Shown here in pieces: positions 1-8,612 of a stretch of DNA of 42,408 nt (its first letter is position 1; each line of letters begins with the position of its first letter). The position numbers and the translations under genes were made by a program. The notes under the pieces were generated by a model. That model was not told the DNA's origin, searched no databases, and saw nothing but the letters and a program-made list of their open reading frames with translations. The stretch is from Pseudomonadota bacterium (lineage in GTDB: Bacteria > Pseudomonadota > Gammaproteobacteria > Burkholderiales > Burkholderiaceae_B): NCBI GenBank assembly GCA_023387815.1, contig JAEWHK010000056.1, positions 1 through 42,408 of the forward strand. The letters run 5' to 3'.

Positions 1-76
1 GGCTGGGGCGGAAGGATTCGAACCTTCGCATGCTGGAATCAAAATCCAGTGCCTTAACCAGCTTGGCGACGCCCCA
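1..76 (-). tRNA. glnU: tRNA-Gln (anticodon TTG)
   Basis: Read on the minus strand this folds as a cloverleaf. The 7-bp acceptor stem TGGGGCG/CGCCCCA is followed by discriminator G and the first two bases of an encoded CCA. The anticodon stem CTGGA/TCCAG encloses a loop containing TTG, and the T arm is GAAGG-TTCGAAT-CCTTC. The final A of CCA lies outside the window. It follows ispE by four bases on the same strand and may share its transcript. Confidence 0.96.
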
Positions 77-80
77 AATT

Positions 81-977
81 CTATATCCAATTATACAGTG
101 GATGCCGGCTGATGCCGTGACAGATAACGACCTGTTTTAACCACTGGCGTGCCTCTGGATGAGAGGTGAACGCAGATTCTACACGATCAACACAGGCCTT
201 TGCCTGCTCTGACGAGGAAAACGCCGCAAAAAAACACGCGCCGGATCCGGTCATTCTGGCCGCAATACCCAGGGACTCAAGCCAGCCAACAATAAGCGAA
301 AGCGGTTTGAAGTGGGCACATGCTGCTGCCTGCAGATCGTTTTTGCCAAACTGATGAATATCGTGTCCAGCAAAGTCGTGCATTATGATGGATTTTGTGT
401 CTCTTGTCAAATCGGGTGAAGCAAATACTGTTGCAGTTGCGACACTCACAGAAGGGACAAAAAGCACATAGGTCCTCGGAGGTACAGCACAGGGCTGCAA
501 TGCCTCACCTATGCCTTCTGCAAACGCCGACTCACCGAAGATAAAAACCGGCACATCGGCCCCCAGAGAAAGGCCCAGTTCCTGCAGCTGCGCACGGGAA
601 AAACCGCAATTCCACAGGCGATTTAGCGCCACCAGGGTGCTGGCAGCGTCACTGGAGCCGCCGCCCAGTCCCCCGCCTGCAGGAATATGCTTGTCGACCT
701 GGATCGAGACCCCTGCCCCGGCATCTGACTGCGGGCCGGCGTGCTGCTGCAATAAACGCGCTGCGCGCACAATCAGATCGCTGTCATGAGGTACGCCAGG
801 TACGTCGGACTCTCGCACAATCCGCCCGTCATCACGCAGCGTGAAATCCAGCCGGTCAGCCAGGTCAATGAAGGTAAAAACGGTTTGCAGCAGGTGCAGA
901 CCATCAGCACGCCTGCCGGTCACGTGTAGAAACAGGTTCAGCTTGGCAGGCGCCGGGACATCATTCAGCGAGTTCAT
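81..977 (-). CDS. ispE: 4-diphosphocytidyl-2-C-methyl-D-erythritol kinase IspE
   Basis: Cytoplasmic GHMP-family kinase of the non-mevalonate isoprenoid pathway. It phosphorylates the 2-hydroxyl of CDP-methylerythritol with ATP. The 298 residues are close to the usual family length. The N-terminal PAPAKLNLFLHV carries the conserved Lys, the glycine-rich ATP loop PAGGGLGGGSSDAAS sits at residues 99-113, and LGADVPVFIFG matches the conserved Asp region. The start codon overlaps the lolB stop as ATGA (974-977), which indicates translational coupling. It is the last protein gene of the TPR protein-lolB-ispE operon and is followed at once by tRNA-Gln, a common betaproteobacterial order. Confidence 0.97.
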   Translation of the reverse strand: MNSLNDVPAPAKLNLFLHVTGRRADGLHLLQTVFTFIDLADRLDFTLRDDGRIVRESDVPGVPHDSDLIVRAARLLQQHAGPQSDAGAGVSIQVDKHIPAGGGLGGGSSDAASTLVALNRLWNCGFSRAQLQELGLSLGADVPVFIFGESAFAEGIGEALQPCAVPPRTYVLFVPSVSVATATVFASPDLTRDTKSIIMHDFAGHDIHQFGKNDLQAAACAHFKPLSLIVGWLESLGIAARMTGSGACFFAAFSSSEQAKACVDRVESAFTSHPEARQWLKQVVICHGISRHPLYNWI

Positions 978-1573
978 TCGCTCTCGGTCACCACTCTGAC
1001 GGTTACCCGATCATTGGACACCGTGCGCTCGAAATTCAGTCGTGTCGGGCCCTTGCTGTCGAAGCTCGACATCGTCACATGCCAGCCGGACTCATCAAAT
1101 TCGCTGTTTTTCGCAGTATTTGCCCCTGCTGCTGCGCCATCCTGACCATTGCGCTGTCCTTTGAGCCAATGACGCATGCCACTGACAGGAATGGCGCTGC
1201 CCAGGACCTCGGCCACCAGGGCATCAGGATCCGCCGCAACTGTCCGCTTTCCATTGGAACGCGTCAATACGGCCTGATTATCAGATACCACCACGCGGGC
1301 CAGTGTGGAGCCCAGCGGATTGGTCAGATCCAGAGTAAGGACAGAACCGGTATCCAGCCAGGTGAAGCCGCCCTGAACTGAGTCGCGGTTGCGCTCGGTG
1401 CTTTTGTCATACACATTCAGGGCGAAGCGGCCAGCGCGCTCGAAAGTGCCATCGGCAGAAGCCGTTGCCGGCACCCTGGGGGCGGTTGGGACGGTAGAAC
1501 ACGCAGCCAGCGTGGCTGCCACCAGACAGCTTGCGGCAAGTCGACCAAAGCGTGGTACAGAAAAAACATTCAT
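974..1573 (-). CDS. lolB: outer membrane lipoprotein insertase LolB
   Basis: LolB receives lipoproteins from periplasmic LolA and inserts them into the inner leaflet of the outer membrane. The 199-residue product has a lipoprotein signal peptide with lipobox LAAC, so Cys25 would be the acylated N terminus. The mature part shows LolB-like features: GRFALNVYDK, GGFTWLDTG, a Leu-rich LTLDLTNPLGS strand, and a GMRHWLKG segment. It overlaps the TPR protein gene upstream (1570-1573) and ispE downstream (974-977) by four bases each. lolB next to ispE is the standard proteobacterial pairing, which supports the call despite low sequence conservation in this family. Confidence 0.93.
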   Translation of the reverse strand: MNVFSVPRFGRLAASCLVAATLAACSTVPTAPRVPATASADGTFERAGRFALNVYDKSTERNRDSVQGGFTWLDTGSVLTLDLTNPLGSTLARVVVSDNQAVLTRSNGKRTVAADPDALVAEVLGSAIPVSGMRHWLKGQRNGQDGAAAGANTAKNSEFDESGWHVTMSSFDSKGPTRLNFERTVSNDRVTVRVVTESE

Positions 1574-3351
1574 TTAAGACGAACTCCCAGTCGTTTGAGG
1601 GTATCTTTGAGCGTCGGGTTGGTCTTGTCCAGTTTCCAGCCTTCCTTCAGCAGCGCACGCGCGCGCTTTTTGTCGCCATTGGTCCAGAAGATTTCAGCCA
1701 GGTGGGCTGCGATATCGGCCTGAGGCGACAATTCGAAGGCATTTTCCAGATACTGGGCGGCCAGTGCCACGTTGCCCAGCCGGAACTGCAGCCAGCCCAT
1801 GCTGTCCAGGATAAAAGGATTACCCGGCGCCAGCTGAACAGCCTTGTCCAGCAGGATCTGGGCCTGATCCAGGTTGATGTTCTGATCGGCAAAGACATAA
1901 CCGAGGGCATTGTAGGCATCCGGCGAGTCCGGTTTCAGCACCATGACCCGACGCAGCAGGGTTTCCATTTCAGGAATATTGCCCTGCCGTTCATAAAGCA
2001 TGGCCAGATCATATTTGATGGCCGGGCTGTCCGGCAAGGCCTTGTCGGCCTTTACCAGACGGGCAATGGCCCGATCTGTGCGACCGGCAGCCGCCAGCAC
2101 CTGCGAGGCAGACAGCTCAACAATGATTTTGTCATCCTTGGTTTCTGTGCGGATGCCTTCGAGCAGGCTCAGCGCCTTGTTCAGGTTTCCAAGCTTGCCA
2201 TATAGCGCAGCCTGCTTCATGCGGATCTGCGGAATGGCCACGGACTCATCGATTTTTTCAAGCTGGGCGATGGCCTCGCGATAATGCCCCTGGTCCTCTT
2301 CAATCTGGGCGTACAGCAGGCGCGCATCCGTGGACTGACCCTGGGCATCGGTTTCGGCATCGGACAAGGCGTCGCGCCTTTGATCCTGCACCTGCAGAAA
2401 CTCATCCAGCCGGGCCCTTGCGGTCTTATAGCGTTTTGCCTGGTAATTGACCTGGGCTTCCAGATAGAGCAGATCAAAATCTTCCGGGAAGCTGGCGCGC
2501 ATTTGCTTCAGATCACTCAGTGCCGTCTCGAATTTGCGGTCTTCGACCAGCTGACTGATATAAAGAAGACGCACGCGCCGGATATTCGGGTGTTTCTCGA
2601 TGAAATTTCGCGCCAGGGACATGGCCTGGTCGTGATTGATCCTGACACCGTATTGCAGCACACGCTCGGCCGCCGCATCGGAATTTGGATCCAGCATCAG
2701 GGAACGATGCGCCGCCTCCCAGGCCAGGGCACGGTTACCCGCCTGACCGGCCAGGTCTGCAAGCAGCAAATGCGCCACTGCCAGCTTGTCGCCATTGTTG
2801 TGGATGACCTCGGTGAAGACGCGCAACGCTTCTTTTTTATCCTTCATACGGGCCACCACAGCGGCAGCCTGGTAGAGTGCGCGATCCTTGTTCCCCGCCT
2901 TTGCAATACGTTCCCGCAGGGCCTTCACAATGCCTGTGATATCGCCGTTACTGGCAGACAGTGCCAGAGTAGCGGCCGCGGCTTCTTCATCACCCGGCGC
3001 AAGCTGACTCCAGAGGCGGGCAGCCTTGGTGGCTTCGCGAGGCTGGGACGCGGCAAGATAAAGATGCATGGCTCGCTTGGCCAGGCGCGGGATTTTTTTG
3101 TCCTCTGCCAGTTCCATGGCCGTTTGCGCGGCAAGATCGATTTTGCCGTCCTGGGCCGCGATTTCCATGACCATCAGACGATAGATATCGTCCGCTTCGG
3201 TGTGGTCTACCAGAACAACGGGCCGGGCCTTTTCGTTTGGCACAAAATCCAGCATGGCACGCCGATCCACCGGCTGGTCGAACTGGGCATGCGCAGCGGC
3301 AGTCCACAGTAGCGGAGCAACAAGCACTGCGGCGCGAATAACGCTTTTCAT
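1570..3351 (-). CDS. tetratricopeptide-repeat protein, exported
   Basis: A 593-residue protein built largely of TPR-like helical repeats. Examples are AYNALGYVFADQ and FILDSMGWLQFRLGN near the C terminus, with many earlier degenerate units. The start at 3351 is preferred because it gives a clean signal peptide (MKSVIRAAVLVAPLLWTAAAHAQ ends in an AxA-type site). The longer reading from 3408 adds an implausible 19-residue leader. It is probably periplasmic or attached to the outer membrane. A TPR protein is commonly found directly upstream of lolB in Burkholderiales, and the ATGA overlap supports one operon. The precise role is unknown; TPR proteins usually act as protein-interaction scaffolds. 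Confidence 0.85.
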   Translation of the reverse strand: MKSVIRAAVLVAPLLWTAAAHAQFDQPVDRRAMLDFVPNEKARPVVLVDHTEADDIYRLMVMEIAAQDGKIDLAAQTAMELAEDKKIPRLAKRAMHLYLAASQPREATKAARLWSQLAPGDEEAAAATLALSASNGDITGIVKALRERIAKAGNKDRALYQAAAVVARMKDKKEALRVFTEVIHNNGDKLAVAHLLLADLAGQAGNRALAWEAAHRSLMLDPNSDAAAERVLQYGVRINHDQAMSLARNFIEKHPNIRRVRLLYISQLVEDRKFETALSDLKQMRASFPEDFDLLYLEAQVNYQAKRYKTARARLDEFLQVQDQRRDALSDAETDAQGQSTDARLLYAQIEEDQGHYREAIAQLEKIDESVAIPQIRMKQAALYGKLGNLNKALSLLEGIRTETKDDKIIVELSASQVLAAAGRTDRAIARLVKADKALPDSPAIKYDLAMLYERQGNIPEMETLLRRVMVLKPDSPDAYNALGYVFADQNINLDQAQILLDKAVQLAPGNPFILDSMGWLQFRLGNVALAAQYLENAFELSPQADIAAHLAEIFWTNGDKKRARALLKEGWKLDKTNPTLKDTLKRLGVRLK

Positions 3352-3498
3352 CGGAATCACAGGCAGATGGGGCAATGACGGATAACAAAAAACAAATGTT
3401 ATCATCACTCCTTAGTTATTATTAATAAATCCTTAAAATATAAGCATTTTATCGGCGGCACCACACCGGGTTGCGAGCCGGTTATATGCCCGCTTCCT

Positions 3499-4326
3499 AT
3501 GCCCGAACTACCCGAAGTCGAAACCACCCGCAGGGGTCTGAATATGATCATTACCGGCAAGCGGCTGCTTGCGGTACACGTTCATGAAGCCCGCATGCGC
3601 TGGCCGGTTCCGCCAGATCTCAATACCCTGCTGCAGGGCAGACAGCTGCTGGCGTGTGAGCGCCGGGGCAAATATCTGCTGTTGCGCTTCGAACACGGCA
3701 CGCTGCTGGTTCATCTGGGCATGTCAGGGTCGCTGCGCCATGTCGAAGAGGGGGCTTTCCTGCGCAAGCATGACCACGTGGAATGGTGCTTTGAAGGCGC
3801 TACGGTCCGGCTGAATGACCCCCGCCGCTTTGGCGCCGTGTTGTGGCACCCGGACAACGCCGGACCCATAGCGGCGCATCCGCTGCTGCAGAGCCTGGGC
3901 ATTGAACCTTTCGATCCCGCCTTCACTCCTGCCCTGCTCTACGCCGGCCTGCAGAACCGCAGTGTCGCCGTCAAGCAGGCGCTGCTGGGCGGGCAGATCG
4001 TGGTTGGGGTGGGTAATATTTATGCTTCGGAAAGCCTGTTCGCGGCACGCATTCATCCGCGCACGCCCGCCAATCGAATTTCGCTGGCCCGGGCCACAAG
4101 GCTGCATGGGTCTATCCTGGATACCCTGAACAAAGCCCTGGATTCCGGTGGCAGCACCTTGCGCAATTACACAGGAACCCAGGGTGAGCCGGGCGCCTAT
4201 TTTGCGATCCATGCTGCCGTCTACGACCGGGAAAATGAACCCTGCCGTCAATGTGGCACGGCCATCCGCAAAATCATCCAGGGTCAGCGCGCGACCTATT
4301 TCTGCCCTAAATGTCAGCGCTATTGA
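3499..4326 (+). CDS. mutM: formamidopyrimidine-DNA glycosylase MutM (Fpg)
   Basis: Base-excision repair glycosylase/AP lyase that removes 8-oxoguanine and ring-opened purines. The 275-residue length is typical. The N-terminal MPELPEVETTRRGL provides the catalytic Pro2 and Glu3. A helix-two-turn-helix region lies around GGQIVVGVGNIYASESLF, and the C-terminal zinc finger has Cys249, Cys252, Cys269 and Cys272. The last 20 bases overlap the 3' end of the convergent FAD oxidase gene. mutY, a frequent neighbour in related genomes, does not follow here. Confidence 0.97.
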   Translation: MPELPEVETTRRGLNMIITGKRLLAVHVHEARMRWPVPPDLNTLLQGRQLLACERRGKYLLLRFEHGTLLVHLGMSGSLRHVEEGAFLRKHDHVEWCFEGATVRLNDPRRFGAVLWHPDNAGPIAAHPLLQSLGIEPFDPAFTPALLYAGLQNRSVAVKQALLGGQIVVGVGNIYASESLFAARIHPRTPANRISLARATRLHGSILDTLNKALDSGGSTLRNYTGTQGEPGAYFAIHAAVYDRENEPCRQCGTAIRKIIQGQRATYFCPKCQRY

Positions 4327-5731
4327 TGACCTTGCCGGGATTCATCAGGATATGCGGATCCAGCGCCCGTTTGATTTTGCGCATGAGGGCCAGCTCTACC
4401 TCTGATTTGTAGCGCGGCAGCAGGTCCTTTTTCAACTGCCCCACGCCATGCTCTGCACTGATGGAGCCGCCAAACGCATGCACGCTGTCATGGACCAGGG
4501 TGTACACCTTCGGCTGCAAAGTGAGAAAGGCGGCTTCGTCAGACCCTTTTGGCGCGGCCACGTTGTAATGCAGATTGCCATCGCCCAGATGCCCGAAAAC
4601 AATATGGCGTACACCAGGGAACGCCTTCTGCAGCTGAGCATTGGTCTGTTCAACAAAATCGGTCATGCGGGAAACGGGAATGGAAACATCATGCTTGATG
4701 TTCTTGCCCATTTGTTTTTCCGCAAGCGGAATGCTTTCGCGCAAATGCCACAGTTCATTGCTCTGCGCAATAGACGCGGCAATCACGGCATCCACCACAT
4801 CGCCCGATTCAATGGCTTCCCCCACGATCGCTTCAAAACGTTCGCGGCCATGTTCTGCACTCTCGCTGTCGGAAATTTCCAGCAGGGCAAACCAGGGGCA
4901 TTCACGGGTCGATTCTTCAAACGGCCATTTCTGCTGTTCGAACTGGCGGGTGACCGCGTCCAGGCAGTAATGGGAGATAAGTTCAAAACCCGTCAGCGCG
5001 GCGCCAAAGCCCTTGCGTGCCCGGGAGAGCATGCGCACGGCCGATGGCATATCACTGAACGCCAGCATGGCCGTGCAGCGCGCCACAGGCTGCGGATATA
5101 GCTTGAGCGTGGCTGCCGTAATGAAACCCAGCGTCCCTTCGCTGCCAATATACAGGTCACGCAGGTCGTATCCGGTGTTGTCCTTGCGCAGGCCACGCAG
5201 GCCGTGCCAGATATCCCCATCGGCCGTCACAACCTCCAGACCCAGGGTGAGATCACGGGTATTGCCGTAACGAAGCACCTGGGTGCCGCCGGCATTGGTT
5301 GCCAGATTACCGCCAATCGTACAGCTGCCCTCTGCGGCCAGACTCAGCGGGAACAGGCGGTCTGCCGCAGCGGCAGCTTCCTGCACCTCTTTCAGGGTAC
5401 AACCTGCCTGAACGGTTATGGTGTCATCATTGGTATCGACTTCCAGTACACGATTCAGGCGCTTGAGTGAAATCACAATGCTGTTGCCCTGCTCGTCGGG
5501 CGTGGCACCACCACAAAGTCCCGTATTGCCGCCCTGGGGAACCATGGGAACCTGATGTTCGATGCACATCCTGACAATCTGCGCAATGTCTTCGGCGCTG
5601 CCTGGCCGCACAACCGCCAGCGCATTCCCGGTGTAGCGACCACGCCAGTCGGTCAGGAAAGGTTGTGCCGCTTCTTCTGTGAGCACGTGTTCTGTGCCCA
5701 CGATTTTCTGCAATGCTGCCAAGATTGTCAT
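4307..5731 (-). CDS. FAD-binding oxidase, D-2-hydroxyacid dehydrogenase type (GlcD/D2HGDH-like)
   Basis: A 474-residue flavoprotein of the VAO/PCMH family with FAD_binding_4 and FAD-oxidase C-terminal domains. The FAD-binding motif PQGGNTGLCGGATPDE lies at residues 65-80, followed by LKRLNRVLEVDTNDDTITVQ. The C terminus has FGHLGDGNLHYNV and AEHGVGQLKKD (His428), typical of D-lactate, glycolate or D-2-hydroxyglutarate dehydrogenases. The substrate is not decided by the sequence; the D-2-hydroxyglutarate dehydrogenase group is my best guess. The start at 5731 gives the family's usual N terminus. Reading back to 6355 would add about 200 residues antisense to algC that resemble nothing. The stop lies inside the mutM 3' end (20-bp convergent overlap). 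Confidence 0.88.
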   Translation of the reverse strand: MTILAALQKIVGTEHVLTEEAAQPFLTDWRGRYTGNALAVVRPGSAEDIAQIVRMCIEHQVPMVPQGGNTGLCGGATPDEQGNSIVISLKRLNRVLEVDTNDDTITVQAGCTLKEVQEAAAAADRLFPLSLAAEGSCTIGGNLATNAGGTQVLRYGNTRDLTLGLEVVTADGDIWHGLRGLRKDNTGYDLRDLYIGSEGTLGFITAATLKLYPQPVARCTAMLAFSDMPSAVRMLSRARKGFGAALTGFELISHYCLDAVTRQFEQQKWPFEESTRECPWFALLEISDSESAEHGRERFEAIVGEAIESGDVVDAVIAASIAQSNELWHLRESIPLAEKQMGKNIKHDVSIPVSRMTDFVEQTNAQLQKAFPGVRHIVFGHLGDGNLHYNVAAPKGSDEAAFLTLQPKVYTLVHDSVHAFGGSISAEHGVGQLKKDLLPRYKSEVELALMRKIKRALDPHILMNPGKVINSADI

Positions 5732-5905
5732 ATTTATTTGCCCTGTTCCGGATGCCATGCTGCCACAATCGGTCGTTCGAAGAGGTCGTTCCGATATGCG
5801 CTGGCAACAGACGTATAATACAGTCCTCATTCTACCGAAATTTCCCGTTGTTGCCCGGCCCTGCCAGACGCGTAGCCGCGACAATTCTCCCTCACAGGAT
5901 AGCCA

Positions 5906-7294
5906 ATGACCCTTGTTCTTCCCGAAACCGTTTTCAAGGCCTATGACATTCGTGGTACCGTTCCCGAACAGCTGAACGCGTCCTTCGCGTATCTGCTCGG
6001 GCGTGCCCTGGCTCGTCGGACCCGTTCGGCCGGCGCTGACCGCGTCGTGGTCGGATACGACGGTCGCCTGTCCAGTCCGGAATTGTCTGAAGCACTGCAA
6101 AAAGGAATCGTGGACGAAGGCGTGGATACCGTTGACATCGGCATGGTGCCCACACCGCTGGTGTATTTCAAATCCTATTCGGAAAAAATCGGCACCGCCG
6201 TTGCCATCACGGGCAGTCATAATCCACCGCAATACAACGGTTTCAAAATGATGGTCGACGGCAAGGCCCTGTATGGCGACGATGTATTGGCGTTGCGGGA
6301 AGAAATGCAGGCGCTGCAGACTGAACCTGTGGCTGCCGAAAAAGGCCGCATTCATAAACAGGACATTGTGCAGACCTATATCGACCGCATTGTGTCGGAC
6401 GTCAAACTTGCCCGTCCCATGAAAATTGCGGTCGACTGCGGCAATGGCGTAGCCGGCATCGCTGCGGCAAAGTTATTCCGTGCATTGGGTTGCGATGTCA
6501 CTGAACTGTTCTGCGAGGTGGACGGCGCGTTCCCCAATCACCACCCGGATCCTGCCGATCCGCATAATCTGGAAGATCTGCAGCGCACGTTGCAGGATAG
6601 TGATGTGGAAATCGGCCTGGCCTTTGATGGCGACGGCGACCGCCTGGGTGTGGTCACCCGCAGTGGCAGCATCATCTGGCCCGATCGCCAGCTGATTCTG
6701 TTTGCACGCGACATTCTTTCGCGCGAGCCGGGTGCCACCATTATCTATGACGTCAAATGCAGCCGTCATGTGACAACATCTGTTCAGGAAGCCGGCGGCA
6801 AGCCCTTGATGTGGCGTACCGGCCATTCGCTGATCAAGGCGAAACTGGCCGAAACAGGCGCGCCCCTGGCCGGCGAGATGAGCGGTCATATTTTCTTCAA
6901 GGAACGCTGGTACGGTTTTGATGACGGTCTGTACACAGGCGCACGCCTGCTGGAAATTCTGTCGCGCGCAGATGACCCGACAGCCGTGCTGGATGCCCTG
7001 CCCGAAGGCATTTCCACACCGGAACTCAAACTGGAAATGGATGAAGGTCAGCAGTTCGCACTGATCAAGACCTTGCAGGAAAAAGCCACATTCCCGGGCG
7101 CCTCGCGCATTGTGACCATTGATGGTGTGCGTGCCGAATATGAAGACGGTTTCGGTCTGGCGCGCGCCTCCAATACCACGCCTGTGGTGGTCCTGCGCTT
7201 TGAAGGCGATTCTCAGGAGGCCATCGACCGTATTCGTGGCGAATTCAAAGACGTGTTCAGTGAGTTTGCGCCAACGGCGAAACTGCCGTTCTGA
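5906..7294 (+). CDS. algC: phosphomannomutase/phosphoglucomutase
   Basis: Alpha-D-phosphohexomutase that interconverts mannose or glucose 6- and 1-phosphates, feeding nucleotide-sugar synthesis. The 462 residues match the AlgC/PMM-PGM length. The phosphoserine loop TGSHNPPQYNG has its catalytic Ser at about residue 104, the Mg2+ loop is FDGDGDRLGVV, the sugar-binding loop is GEMSGH, and the C-terminal phosphate-binding RASNTTPVVVLRFEG follows. AGGATAGCCA before the ATG serves as ribosome binding site. It converges with the polysaccharide cluster, for which it probably supplies glucose-1-phosphate or mannose-1-phosphate. It also would serve lipopolysaccharide core synthesis in general. Confidence 0.95.
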   Translation: MTLVLPETVFKAYDIRGTVPEQLNASFAYLLGRALARRTRSAGADRVVVGYDGRLSSPELSEALQKGIVDEGVDTVDIGMVPTPLVYFKSYSEKIGTAVAITGSHNPPQYNGFKMMVDGKALYGDDVLALREEMQALQTEPVAAEKGRIHKQDIVQTYIDRIVSDVKLARPMKIAVDCGNGVAGIAAAKLFRALGCDVTELFCEVDGAFPNHHPDPADPHNLEDLQRTLQDSDVEIGLAFDGDGDRLGVVTRSGSIIWPDRQLILFARDILSREPGATIIYDVKCSRHVTTSVQEAGGKPLMWRTGHSLIKAKLAETGAPLAGEMSGHIFFKERWYGFDDGLYTGARLLEILSRADDPTAVLDALPEGISTPELKLEMDEGQQFALIKTLQEKATFPGASRIVTIDGVRAEYEDGFGLARASNTTPVVVLRFEGDSQEAIDRIRGEFKDVFSEFAPTAKLPF

Positions 7295-7323
7295 CTGACT
7301 GCGGCACTGACATTAATAGACGT

Positions 7324-7375
7324 GAGCAGAGCGACTCGCTGCAACAAGCGAGCGCCGGTCTGCTCGCGGCCTTTT
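7324..7375 (+). terminator. candidate terminator after algC
   Basis: A two-part inverted repeat: outer arms GAGCAGA (7324-7330) and TCTGCTC (7359-7365), inner arms CTCGCT (7335-7340) and AGCGAG (7347-7352). It is followed by GCGGCCTTTT. The T tract is short, so termination may be weak or bidirectional between algC and the convergent glycosyltransferase gene. Confidence 0.5.
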
Positions 7376-7466
7376 CGATGACTCGCCTGTTGCCATTTCC
7401 TCCCGTTAGTCGCGCATATCAGCGGATGAAACCGAGACGGGCCGCTGGCTCTCTGAATCCGTTTTG

Positions 7467-8600
7467 CTATTTCAGCAGCGATTGATAAATATCCAGGTGG
7501 GTCTGCACCACCTTGCGAATATCAAAGGCCTCCAGCGCGAGCTCGCGGCCTGCGCAGCCCATTTGCTGACGTTTCTCGGAATTTTCAGCCAGATCACAAA
7601 CGGCATCGTACAAAGCCTTCGCATCCCTGACCGGGACCAGCACGCCCGTCTGTTCGGCTTCAATAGCATCGCGGCATCCGGGCACATCGGTTGTCACCAC
7701 AGCGCGTCCGCAGGCCGCGGCTTCCACCAGTGATTTGGGCAGGCCTTCCCGATAGGAAGGCAGCACCACAATATGTGAATCAGCATACAGCTCGGCAATA
7801 TCACTGCGCTCGCCCAGCCACTGCACCGTATCGCGCCAGCTCTCGGCTTCCTGTTCAGTCACGGAGGCGGGGTTACCAGGATCGGGGTTGCCTACCACGA
7901 TCCATTGATAAGGCCTGCCATCGCGTTGGGACATCCTTGCCGCTTCAACATATTCCTCTACACCCTTATCCTTCAGCAGGCGCGCCACAAAAATCACTTT
8001 GATCGGCAGCGCCGGTTCAGGCTTTGCTGCATAATGGTCCAGGTCAACGCCTGATCCACGAATCATCACCACCTGTTCATCCCGAACCGCACCAATCCGG
8101 CCCAGAATATCCCGGTCATTACGGTTCTGAAAAATCACTCGACTGTTGCGATGCCCCAGCGCAAATCGATAGAGCTGCTCGGTCACCAGACGCACCCAGT
8201 CCGTACCCTTGTGTTCACGCGTAAAGATAAATCCCAGCCCGGAAATGGCTGAAACCACGCCCCTGACACCAGCCAGTCTTGCCGCAATGCCGCCATAGAG
8301 CACGGGCTTGATGGTCACCAGATGCACCACATCAGGCTCCACGATCTTGAACAGCCGATAGATGGCGTATAGGGTCTTGAGTTCGGCCAGCGGATTCATG
8401 CCGCTGCGCGACATTGGCAGCACGTAGTGCGTCAGGCCCTGGGCCTTGATCGCCTCCACGGCGGGTCCATCCATGGTCGCGACGCTCACGTCATACCCCT
8501 GCTCTTTTGCCGCAAGTGCAATCGGCAGCCGGTGCGACAAAAAGAAGGCTGGATTGTTGACCACGAACATGAGGGAACGGGAAGAATGCGGTTTTGTCAT
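7467..8600 (-). CDS. GT4 glycosyltransferase (PglA-like)
   Basis: A 377-residue GT-B fold glycosyltransferase of family GT4. The N-terminal domain opens with FVVNNPAFFLSHRLPIAL and continues with a PglA-like pattern (SRSGMNPLAELKTLYAIYRL, HLVTIKPVLYGGIAARLAG). The C-terminal nucleotide-sugar domain has the retaining-GT EX7E motif with Glu285 and Glu293 in EGLPKSLVEAAACG. It acts at the cytoplasmic face of the membrane on the growing undecaprenyl-linked oligosaccharide. By resemblance to PglA it may add a GalNAc-type residue, but donor and linkage cannot be read from the sequence. It is the last gene of the cluster, 12 bases after the preceding gene, with AGAGG as ribosome binding site. Confidence 0.88.
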   Translation of the reverse strand: MTKPHSSRSLMFVVNNPAFFLSHRLPIALAAKEQGYDVSVATMDGPAVEAIKAQGLTHYVLPMSRSGMNPLAELKTLYAIYRLFKIVEPDVVHLVTIKPVLYGGIAARLAGVRGVVSAISGLGFIFTREHKGTDWVRLVTEQLYRFALGHRNSRVIFQNRNDRDILGRIGAVRDEQVVMIRGSGVDLDHYAAKPEPALPIKVIFVARLLKDKGVEEYVEAARMSQRDGRPYQWIVVGNPDPGNPASVTEQEAESWRDTVQWLGERSDIAELYADSHIVVLPSYREGLPKSLVEAAACGRAVVTTDVPGCRDAIEAEQTGVLVPVRDAKALYDAVCDLAENSEKRQQMGCAGRELALEAFDIRKVVQTHLDIYQSLLK

Positions 8601-8612
8601 GATTCGGCCTCT

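Noticed and set aside
1..76. tRNA-Gln as an integration site for a mobile element
   Set aside because: The neighbouring genes are ordinary housekeeping genes in a common order and no repeat of the tRNA 3' end or integrase is present in the window.
5732..6355. N-terminal extension of the FAD oxidase frame by about 208 codons
   Set aside because: The extension runs antisense to algC and resembles no domain, while the start at 5731 gives the usual N terminus of the family.
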